Shown piece by piece: positions 1 to 4,786 of a stretch of DNA of 9,962 nt (the first letter of the stretch is position 1; the number at the start of each line of letters is the position of its first letter). Location of the stretch: the NCBI GenBank assembly GCA_046705545.1, contig JBJKQF010000184.1, positions 1 through 9,962 of the forward strand, written 5' to 3'. Position numbers and translations under genes: made by a program. The notes beneath the pieces are model-generated. The model saw only the letters and a program-made list of their open reading frames with translations. It did not search any database and was not told where the DNA came from. The DNA is from JAMCXS01 sp046705545 (lineage in GTDB: Bacteria; Acidobacteriota; Terriglobia; UBA7540).

Positions 1-644
1 GCGTTGAGCGTCTCCACCTTATTGATCTGGTGATAGGTATAGTTGTCCCTGGCCGCCTTGAATTGCGCTTCCTTGGCAGCGAAGGCCTGGATGATCTGCT
101 GGATGCGTTCCGGGCTGGGATTGCTCAATTGGGCGGTGGGTGGAGGCTGGACAGGCTTGGCACCGGCAGGACGAATTGTCGTAGGGGGATGCTCTGAATT
201 CGAATTCCCGGAGGGCGCCGCCGAACTTGTCGTGGGAGCGCTCGGAATACCCGAAGGCGGCGGCCCCGTGTTCAAGCCCGGTATTTGCGGACCGCCTCCG
301 GGAGACTCCCCCGTAGGCGGAGTAGACTGCACGGACTGGCTGGAAACGTGCGCAACGCGCTCCCGGTTGCTCTTCACAATGGCGTCAATCAGCGCGCTTG
401 TGGCGCCATTTTTGCGGAATTTATCAACCAACTGCGGCGTCAGTTGAAAATCCACACCCCGCTGCTCAACCAGCGCCACCATCTTCTGTTCGGAGGCACC
501 GCCGATCAGCAGCAGCGTGATATCGTCCTGGCTCAGAGGTTGCGCGGCAGACGCGAACGTGCCCGACAAACCCGCCAGCACCAGGAGGATTAAGGCTGCT
601 TTGAGACAAGACGCCAAACTTCGCGCTTTTAGTTTCCCATCCAT
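1..644 (-). CDS. Secreted protein of unknown function, 3' end cut by the window edge
   Basis: The frame opens at ATG 644 and stays open to base 1 (214 codons), so the C-terminus lies outside the window. Residues 1-33 form a signal peptide: basic MDGKLKAR, a Leu/Ala-rich core, and a cleavage-like ASA-A site. Residues 35-93 form a small domain (LSQDDITLLLIGG, GVDFQLTPQLVDKF, NGATSALIDAIVKSN) that looks helical. Residues 95-175 are a Pro/Ser/Thr/Gly-rich linker. After about residue 180 a charged segment begins (RIQQIIQAFAAKEAQFKAARDNYTYHQINKVE). From memory this layout recurs in acidobacterial envelope proteins of unknown role. A GGACGGAAGG stretch about 12 nt upstream of ATG is a poor SD. The alternative ATG at 640 is in another frame. 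Export is well supported; function is not known. Confidence 0.82.
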   Translation of the reverse strand, partial: MDGKLKARSLASCLKAALILLVLAGLSGTFASAAQPLSQDDITLLLIGGASEQKMVALVEQRGVDFQLTPQLVDKFRKNGATSALIDAIVKSNRERVAHVSSQSVQSTPPTGESPGGGPQIPGLNTGPPPSGIPSAPTTSSAAPSGNSNSEHPPTTIRPAGAKPVQPPPTAQLSNPSPERIQQIIQAFAAKEAQFKAARDNYTYHQINKVETLN

Positions 645-677
645 GTTGTGCTGTAACCTTCCGTCCGGATTCCTTGC

Positions 678-715
678 CCACGCTCCTACCTAGAATAGAA
701 GATCATAGAGCGTGG
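678..715 (-). repeat. Perfect 8-bp inverted repeat upstream of the gene starting at 644
   Basis: CCACGCTC at 678-685 pairs perfectly with GAGCGTGG at 708-715 across a 22-nt AT-rich centre, which holds minus-strand TATGAT and TATTCT. The near edge is 33 nt from the start codon. It could be an operator around a promoter core or a stem in the mRNA leader; the sequence alone does not decide. Confidence 0.45.
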
Positions 716-931
716 AAAGTTGCACGAACCCCTGAAAAAAACGCCCCTTTCAGGGCCCTTCCAACCGGCTCTTCAGACAGACTCCTAAGGTCTCCGCCGC
801 CTCCCCTAAACCCCGGCTAAGCTGTTAAGTCTGATTATATACGAGGGATCACTCCCTATGCCCCCGGGGGTGGAATCACCTCCCCCGCCGGTTCCCGTTA
901 AAGGAGCGGTCCGGATTCGCGCGGGAATTGG

Positions 932-959
932 CTGCTGGGAGAATGAACGTTCCCAGCAG
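932..959 (-). terminator. Hairpin downstream of the secreted 171-aa gene, possible terminator
   Basis: A perfect 9-bp stem CTGCTGGGA/TCCCAGCAG with a 10-nt loop begins 39 nt past the stop codon at 999. A second, 12-nt palindrome (TTCCTGCAGGAA, 980-991) lies between the stop and this stem. No U-tract follows in the minus direction, so it is not a classical intrinsic terminator. It may be an RNA-stabilising or Rho-assisted 3' end. Confidence 0.4.
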
Positions 960-998
960 GCCGCATCCCCGTTATAGGCTTCCTGCAGGAACACCAGA

Positions 999-1514
999 CT
1001 ATTTCAGTTCGATCCAGTTTCTGCCCAGGTACAGTCGGGCTGACCCGTTTCCATTGACCGTCACGTGCAGGGGAGTCGGGCGCGCGAGCTTCGCGTCCCA
1101 ATCTGTCTGGCAGCTCGCCACTTTCTCTCCTGCCTGGTTATAAAGCATGAACTCGGCGCTGTGCCCCGTTCCCTTCTCGAGGCCGAATCCATAGCTGCCG
1201 ATGGCCACCGATTTTCCGCAAACCTCCACCTGTCCTTCGGTAATCATCATCCCAACATACTTCTGCTGGACTCTGGAACTGTAACCGGCGGTGTCAATCA
1301 GGCCAACCAGCAGGCGAGCCCCCGACGGCGTCTTCAGCAGAGCGGCATTGCGCTTCTCAGTTGGAATAGCGTTCCCCTCAAGAACAAAATCTTTAGGAAC
1401 CGCTCGATTAAAGGCTCTTCCCGTTTCAATCTTAAACGTCCCTTGCGCTTGGGCCGGGCCGGCAATCATCACACACGAAACCAGCGCTGCGGCCAAAATC
1501 ATCAAGTGTTTCAT
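999..1514 (-). CDS. Small secreted protein of unknown function
   Basis: A 171-aa protein starts at ATG 1514 with a strong AGGAGG (1519-1524) 4 nt upstream, which fixes the start. Residues 1-23 are a clear signal peptide (MKHLMILAAALVSCVMIAG, cleavage after AQA). The mature part, about 147 residues, is mostly beta-like with many Gly residues and short charged stretches. C99 and C135 are its only cysteines and could form a disulfide after export. The C-terminus has the pattern VTVNGNGSARLYLGRNWIEL. I do not recognise a named domain. It starts 33 nt after the stop of the PIG-L-type gene on the same strand, so the two probably share a transcript. A periplasmic or outer-surface location follows from the signal peptide; no enzymatic motif is visible. 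Confidence 0.85.
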   Translation of the reverse strand: MKHLMILAAALVSCVMIAGPAQAQGTFKIETGRAFNRAVPKDFVLEGNAIPTEKRNAALLKTPSGARLLVGLIDTAGYSSRVQQKYVGMMITEGQVEVCGKSVAIGSYGFGLEKGTGHSAEFMLYNQAGEKVASCQTDWDAKLARPTPLHVTVNGNGSARLYLGRNWIELK

Positions 1515-1547
1515 CGTTCCTCCTGTTCGTCCTTTGAAAATTTGAGT

Positions 1548-2489
1548 TTAATTAGTTTCAGGAAAAAATTCTGATCGGAGCCGTTCCACATCAGGCTTTT
1601 CATCGAGCCCCAGCATTCTGCCCCCGGACCGAGGCGGAATACGTCCCTGACGTTTCACAAAACTTACCCGGTAAAGTTCCGCAAACACAAAAGGCTGGGC
1701 CGGCGCTCCCTCCCCACCGACCACCTCGGATCCCCGTCGAACATTGTCCACCATGCGAGCGGGCAATCGCAAATGGTAAGGATTACGCGCGACTTCGACT
1801 CCGTGCTCAGCCACAGCCATGATCTGGATTGCCAGAACTTCCGGCCGTATGCCGACCATCAAATTCGGAGTTGAGAGCTCATGCCAGAATTCCGTCTCAA
1901 TCAGCGGCAGCGGCGGACCGCCTCGGCCCTCCAGGTGCCTTCCGAGCGCTTCAACCACCAGATGATGAGTGCCAATGTGCGTGGCATGGAAATCCTCTGC
2001 ATGGGGGGCGAAAACGACGTCGGGCTTTTCGCGGTCGAAGATTTCCTTAAGCACCTCGACCTTGGCTGCCCAATCGTCAGGAGCTTCCCTGCGATTGCGC
2101 AGGGTCACGTCTTGGAAACCTTCTTCACGCGGAATTACAAGGCTGAAGCCAAGCACCCGGCAGGCGCTCCGCAATTCCCGAGCTCGCCGCTGGCGCTCGC
2201 CGGCATCGCTTCCCAGCGTGATGGCGCAGTTGACCACTTGCGCTCCAGCCTCCTGGCTCCAGCGCAAGGGCAACGCTCCGATCAGGGCTTCATCGTCCGG
2301 ATGAGGAGCCGCGATCAGGATCTTGGCCGGCTTTCCGACCGCCGAAGAGGGAGCAGGTGTTTCACAGGGAGGCTCCGTCGGACCAGTGGGGATCTTACCG
2401 CCTGCTTCCAGGAGTTTTACCGTCTGCTGAACGTAGTCGAGCCACTGGCCAAAGCGCTTCTGCCCGCCCGCGTCGCCCCTCGCTGCCAA
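1548..2489 (-). CDS. PIG-L/LmbE-family zinc-dependent N-deacetylase
   Basis: A 313-aa protein of the PIG-L (GlcNAc-PI de-N-acetylase/LmbE) superfamily, metal-dependent enzymes that remove acetyl groups from GlcNAc-type substrates. After about 55 non-conserved residues comes a beta strand and the hallmark loop KILIAAPHPDDEALIG; H63 and D66 are the expected zinc ligands and D65 the expected base. TLGSDAGERQRRARELRSA (91-109) is the usual second block. The third block, VVFAPHAEDFHATHIGTHH (158-176), supplies the remaining histidine ligand, probably H171. It reads HATH where many members have HPDH. The start is TTG 2489, since AAGGAGG (2497-2503) lies 7 nt upstream and no nearer ATG or GTG is supported. 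No signal peptide is seen, so it is likely cytosolic. The substrate cannot be told; mycothiol/bacillithiol-type or sugar deacetylation are family possibilities. It sits between two unknown genes on the same strand. Confidence 0.9.
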   Translation of the reverse strand: MAARGDAGGQKRFGQWLDYVQQTVKLLEAGGKIPTGPTEPPCETPAPSSAVGKPAKILIAAPHPDDEALIGALPLRWSQEAGAQVVNCAITLGSDAGERQRRARELRSACRVLGFSLVIPREEGFQDVTLRNRREAPDDWAAKVEVLKEIFDREKPDVVFAPHAEDFHATHIGTHHLVVEALGRHLEGRGGPPLPLIETEFWHELSTPNLMVGIRPEVLAIQIMAVAEHGVEVARNPYHLRLPARMVDNVRRGSEVVGGEGAPAQPFVFAELYRVSFVKRQGRIPPRSGGRMLGLDEKPDVERLRSEFFPETN

Positions 2490-2496
2490 TTCGCCC

Positions 2497-2503
2497 CCTC
2501 CTT
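2497..2503 (-). promoter_or_regulatory. Strong Shine-Dalgarno that fixes the TTG start of the PIG-L gene
   Basis: The minus strand reads AAGGAGG, continuing into GGGCGAA and then TTG at 2489-2487. The 7-nt spacing is optimal. It justifies a TTG start. Confidence 0.8.
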
Positions 2504-2589
2504 GCAGAAACCTCTAGGATGTTCGCTATGCTACACCATTCCGACGCCAGCGCAAGGAATTACACGCGAAGCCAGAGCTCGAGCGAAGC

Positions 2590-3057
2590 TCATTTGCCGG
2601 CCGCCTTGTGCACGGCCCAGTTGTGCGGGCCAGCTCCTAACTCTTCCAGGCGCTGCTGGGTTTCATTCAGGTAGTTCACCTCACTCGCATCCACGGGATG
2701 ATCGAAGCCCTTGCGGTGCAGGATGCGGATGGTGAGAGTAATCTCGGGACGATTGCCGTGACGCGTGGTATAGCGGAGCCCTTGATCGTAAGGTTCTAAT
2801 TGATAAGTGCATTCGTCATTTTCCCTCGGCAACACGGTCTCGGCGATTCGAACTAACGCGCTATAGACTTCCTGGCATTTCTCGCATCCCGGCTCGGTAT
2901 GTTCTTGCCCGTTTTCGTGCGTGCCGGAGAGTTCAATCTGAAAACCGATTTGCCGTTTTTCATGCCTGACAAAAGCATATTCCGGCCAAACATCCGAGCA
3001 AACACGGAAGCGATCTGCCAGTTCGCTTGCTGAAACTCCGTTAATGTTAATTGGCAT
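2590..3057 (-). CDS. Conserved-looking 155-aa protein of unknown function with a His/Cys cluster
   Basis: The frame could open at ATG 3111, but ATG 3057 is preferred: AAAGGAGG (3066-3073) lies 8 nt upstream, and the 18 residues before it look unlike a protein start. The 155-aa product has no signal peptide or membrane segment. It begins MPININGVSASELADRF. A possible metal site is H47, H53, C58 and C61, in GTHENGQEHTEPGCEKC. The second half (TYQLEPYDQGLRYTT, PEITLTIRI) looks like paired beta strands. I do not recognise the family. It heads the minus-strand block leading into the PIG-L gene 100 nt downstream. Its upstream region carries a perfect Crp-type palindrome placed for activation. Function unknown. 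Confidence 0.8.
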   Translation of the reverse strand: MPININGVSASELADRFRVCSDVWPEYAFVRHEKRQIGFQIELSGTHENGQEHTEPGCEKCQEVYSALVRIAETVLPRENDECTYQLEPYDQGLRYTTRHGNRPEITLTIRILHRKGFDHPVDASEVNYLNETQQRLEELGAGPHNWAVHKAAGK

Positions 3058-3122
3058 TCCTTTGGCCTCCTTTGGCAGTACCCCACAGCCTGCCAATCCT
3101 TCTTGCCCCATCTTTTAATTCC

Positions 3123-3128
3123 AATTTA
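3123..3128 (-). promoter_or_regulatory. Predicted -10 element of the 155-aa gene (class II Crp-type promoter)
   Basis: The minus strand reads TAAATT here, matching four of six bases of TATAAT. A start site 7 nt past it, near 3116, would place the centre of the Crp-like palindrome (3157.5) at -41.5, the classical class II position where the activator replaces a -35 element. The leader would be about 59 nt, with an SD. This is an inference from spacing. Confidence 0.4.
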
Positions 3129-3149
3129 CGCCGGGCGATCTCCTCCAGA

Positions 3150-3165
3150 TGTGACTGGCATCACA
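3150..3165. promoter_or_regulatory. Perfect Crp/Fnr-family operator palindrome
   Basis: TGTGA-CTGGCA-TCACA matches the E. coli CRP consensus TGTGA-N6-TCACA at all ten conserved positions. It lies 93 nt upstream of the 155-aa gene and 146 nt upstream of the FmdB gene. Promoter spacing favours action on the 155-aa gene. Which Crp/Fnr-type regulator binds it in this organism is not known; the GTGA half-site favours a Crp-like rather than an Fnr-like protein. Confidence 0.6.
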
Positions 3166-3264
3166 ACGTCCGGCCCGCAGCTTCCCTCTCCGCCGGGCTG
3201 GACTGATTTGGAGCAGTCACACACCCTGCCGACCGGCGGCTCGGGCAGTCCAGGCAACCGGTCA

Positions 3265-3293
3265 TTGAAAATCCCAAGCAGCTTAGCTATATT
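3265..3293 (+). promoter_or_regulatory. Sigma70-like promoter for the FmdB gene
   Basis: TTGAAA (3265-3270) and TATATT (3288-3293) are separated by exactly 17 nt. Transcription would begin near 3300, inside the AAGGAGGG SD (3298-3305), giving a leader of only about 11 nt. Either the true start is slightly further upstream or another promoter serves this gene. The hexamer match is good; the tight leader lowers confidence. Confidence 0.45.
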
Positions 3294-3310
3294 CATCAAG
3301 GAGGGTAGTC

Positions 3311-3529
3311 ATGCCGATTTTCGAGTACCGATGCCAGGATTGCGGCGCGCAATTCGAGAAGATTTCATACGCTGCCAACACAAAGATTCTTTGCAAAAAG
3401 TGTTCAAGTTCCCGGGTTGAAAAGCTGCTTTCCGTGTTTGCAGTTTCCGGGACCTCGGGCGACAGGCTACCGGCCGAGTCCGGTCCATGTCCGTGTGGCG
3501 CTCCTCGCCGCGGAATGTGCGGAGGATAG
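3311..3529 (+). CDS. FmdB-family zinc-ribbon protein
   Basis: A 72-aa protein starting MPIFEYRCQDCGAQFEK, the typical opening of FmdB-family (CxxC_CXXC_SSSS) putative regulatory zinc ribbons. Two CxxC knuckles, C8-C11 and C28-C31, would bind one zinc. The CSSSRVEKLLS stretch after the second knuckle is also typical. The tail has extra cysteines (C60, C62, C70 in CPCGAPRRGMCGG), like the Gly/Cys-rich tails often seen in this family. AAGGAGGG lies 5 nt before ATG 3311, so the start is secure. The family was named for a gene near formamidase; its molecular role is not established. The next plus-strand gene, of the phospholipase D type, begins 107 nt later, but has its own promoter signals. Confidence 0.92.
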   Translation: MPIFEYRCQDCGAQFEKISYAANTKILCKKCSSSRVEKLLSVFAVSGTSGDRLPAESGPCPCGAPRRGMCGG

Positions 3530-3598
3530 CCCGACCTTTGGCGCCGGCTCCCCTGGCGTCCTCCGCGGCCAAGGTTCTCGCCACCCTTCCAAAGGGTC

Positions 3599-3628
3599 TT
3601 GAACCAGCCGCGCTGCATCCCATACAAT
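3599..3628 (+). promoter_or_regulatory. Promoter suggesting a leaderless PLD-like transcript
   Basis: TTGAAC (3599-3604) and TACAAT (3623-3628) are 18 nt apart; each matches five of six consensus bases or nearly so. Only 8 nt separate the -10 box from ATG 3637, so transcription should begin at or within 1-2 nt of the A of the start codon. No SD is visible upstream, consistent with leaderless translation. A short hairpin ACCCTT-CCA-AAGGGT (3583-3597) sits just before the -35 box. Confidence 0.5.
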
Positions 3629-3636
3629 CAAACTTC

Positions 3637-4107
3637 ATGGCGGATCAAGCGGCCCGCGTACTGTTCACCTCCCAAGTTTCCGTTGCCAGTGTCATTGAAG
3701 GGCTGCTCAGGCAAGCCACCACCTCCGTGGACGCTGCCTTGTATCGCCTCACGAATCCTCAGCTCACTAAAGCTCTGGAAAGCGCCCATCGCCGCGGCCT
3801 TCGGGTCCGCCTCCTAACCGATCAGGGCAAGTTTGAGGCAACCCAAGCCACCCGCGACCTGCTGTCAGACACAGCCATCCCTTACCGGACTCTCATGGGA
3901 CTCAAGGGCGGCGGAGGCAAACTGCACCACAAGTTTGCGATCCTCGACCGCAGAATTGTGCTGGCCGGAAGTTACAACTGGACTTTGGAATCAGAAGAGG
4001 AGAACTACGATCACCTACTGGTTCTGCAGGAACCACAACTGGCGGCAGCTTACCTCGAGGAGTTCGAACGGCTTTGGACGGCAGCGCAGCAGCTTGCTTC
4101 AGCCTGA
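3637..4107 (+). CDS. Single-HKD phospholipase D-like protein (Nuc-type)
   Basis: The frame extends upstream to 3487, but there it overlaps the FmdB gene; ATG 3637 gives a 156-aa protein close in size to single-domain Nuc-type members, which work as dimers. The HKD motif HxKxxxxD is complete: H97, K99 and D104 in KLHHKFAILDRRIVLAGSYNWT, followed by the typical GSYNWT. The N-terminal half has the usual repeat-like pattern (VASVIEGLLRQATTSVDAALYRLTNPQLTKAL, then RGLRVRLLTDQ). Known activities include phosphodiester cleavage in nucleic acids or phospholipids; the substrate is not clear here. Unlike plasmid-type Nuc endonucleases it has no signal peptide, so it should act in the cytosol. It converges with the cytochrome gene 64 nt downstream. 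Confidence 0.9.
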   Translation: MADQAARVLFTSQVSVASVIEGLLRQATTSVDAALYRLTNPQLTKALESAHRRGLRVRLLTDQGKFEATQATRDLLSDTAIPYRTLMGLKGGGGKLHHKFAILDRRIVLAGSYNWTLESEEENYDHLLVLQEPQLAAAYLEEFERLWTAAQQLASA

Positions 4108-4171
4108 CACCTGAGGCAGGCTGCTGCCCCGCCTGAAAGCCGGCTGGATTGCCTCTTCAACCCATCCTCTA
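4108..4171. terminator. Convergent gap, possible weak bidirectional terminator
   Basis: This 64-nt gap lies between the 3' ends of the plus-strand PLD-like gene and the minus-strand cytochrome gene, where a terminator is expected. The only candidate is a short GGCAG/CTGCC stem (4115-4119 and 4124-4128) with a 4-nt loop and no T-run. Support is weak. Confidence 0.25.
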
Positions 4172-4681
4172 TTATCGCGAACCCTTATGAGGGGACCTCA
4201 TTGGTGTCTTGCCTTCCACGGAACGAAGGAAGTTCACCAAATCCCATATCGTCTTGGTCTGCATTCGATGGGCCTCGCCCGGCATGGGTCCTGAGCCGCT
4301 ACTGATCATGGCGAAGATCTCCCCATCGGTAAATTTCGCCAGAGTTGCGGGATCGGTCATGTCCGGGAGGGTAAGGTGCATAACTCCCGCTAAGTCGCCT
4401 TTGCCATTGCCCGTGGTCCCGTGACACATGGCGCACTGCGTTGTGTAAACAGACTTCCCCTCTTTCACCGATTCCTCAGTGAACTTCTCCGGATTCTTGC
4501 GCGCCTTATCTTCTGGGGTTATGACAAAGGTATGGACCGGCGGCGCTGCTGTGGTTGTGGTAGGACCAGGGGCCGTCGAAGGGGAGGGCTGCTTGCTCTG
4601 TTGCGGCTGCTTTTCTTGGGCCCAGAAAACTCCCGTCGTCAGGAGAAGGAGGCATACGCCCCCAGTGAACACCTTCCACAT
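4172..4681 (-). CDS. Secreted monohaem c-type cytochrome
   Basis: A 169-aa protein starting at ATG 4681 with a GAGAGGTGG SD 6-8 nt upstream. Residues 1-21 are a signal peptide (MWKVFTGGVCLLLLTTGVFWA). A Gln/Pro/Thr-rich linker covers 22-50 and a class-I cytochrome c domain covers about 70-158. The haem site is CAMCH (C83, C86, H87) and M133 in SGPMPG is the likely sixth ligand. TIWDLVNFLRS is the usual final helix. Cytochrome maturation places it in the periplasm, perhaps flexibly tethered or free. It follows the DHOD-like gene by 103 nt on the same strand and may be on the nifJ transcript, though a periplasmic cytochrome cannot accept electrons directly from cytosolic PFOR. It could serve a respiratory enzyme encoded elsewhere. 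Confidence 0.9.
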   Translation of the reverse strand: MWKVFTGGVCLLLLTTGVFWAQEKQPQQSKQPSPSTAPGPTTTTAAPPVHTFVITPEDKARKNPEKFTEESVKEGKSVYTTQCAMCHGTTGNGKGDLAGVMHLTLPDMTDPATLAKFTDGEIFAMISSGSGPMPGEAHRMQTKTIWDLVNFLRSVEGKTPMRSPHKGSR

Positions 4682-4748
4682 AGCTTGCCACCTCTCTTTT
4701 CGGCACCCTTGTCGCGTTTCAGATGCCGGCGCCTGGACGACAGGGCCA

Positions 4749-4786
4749 GAAGGCGAACTGAATCTGCCTGTACCAAACTCGCCTTC
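4749..4786 (-). repeat. Perfect 8-bp inverted repeat at the end of the DHOD-like gene
   Basis: GAAGGCGA (4749-4756) pairs with TCGCCTTC (4779-4786) across 22 nt, the outer arm overlapping the stop codon at 4785. It could form an RNA stem between the DHOD-like and cytochrome cistrons. No U-tract follows, so it is not a standard terminator. Confidence 0.3.

Larger units (their letters stand above)
645..998. other. 354-nt intergenic region rich in inverted repeats, no gene seen
   Basis: No convincing reading frame with an SD lies between the two minus-strand genes. The stretch holds several inverted repeats: CCACGCTC/GAGCGTGG (678-685 and 708-715), CCCTGAAA/TTTCAGGG (730-737 and 748-755), AGGGA/TCCCT (844-848 and 853-857), CGGGGGTGG/CCTCCCCCG with one mismatch (865-873 and 879-887), CTGCTGGGA/TCCCAGCAG (932-940 and 951-959), and the 12-nt palindrome TTCCTGCAGGAA (980-991). 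A TATAAT on the minus strand (839-834) lacks a good -35 partner. It likely contains the end of the 999-1514 transcript and the promoter or leader of the gene at 644. I cannot match it to a known riboswitch or small RNA. Confidence 0.5.
3058..3310. other. 253-nt divergent intergenic region with regulatory signals
   Basis: This gap separates the minus-strand 155-aa gene from the plus-strand FmdB gene and should hold both promoters. It contains a perfect TGTGA-N6-TCACA at 3150-3165, a minus-strand -10-like TAAATT at 3128-3123, and a plus-strand TTGAAA-N17-TATATT at 3265-3293. No small gene with an SD is evident in it. Confidence 0.6.

Noticed and set aside
730..755. CCCTGAAA/TTTCAGGG hairpin as an intrinsic terminator
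   Set aside because: No T-run follows the stem on either strand; the A/T run lies in the loop. Listed only as part of the intergenic region.
1881..2735. Plus-strand open frame of 284 codons opposite the PIG-L gene
   Set aside because: It overlaps the PIG-L catalytic motifs and the gene upstream, has no family resemblance, and lacks a good SD.
3058..3111. Upstream ATG at 3111 for the 155-aa gene
   Set aside because: The AAAGGAGG SD 8 nt before ATG 3057 is inside this extension, and the predicted start of transcription near 3116 would leave no room for an SD.
3487..3636. N-terminal extension of the PLD-like protein
   Set aside because: It overlaps the FmdB gene out of frame and is Arg/Pro/Ala-rich with no PLD features; ATG 3637 gives the normal family length.
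678..4786. Two inverted repeats with the same 8-22-8 geometry (678-715 and 4749-4786) as copies of one element
   Set aside because: The arms and centres are unrelated in sequence; equal spacing is probably chance.
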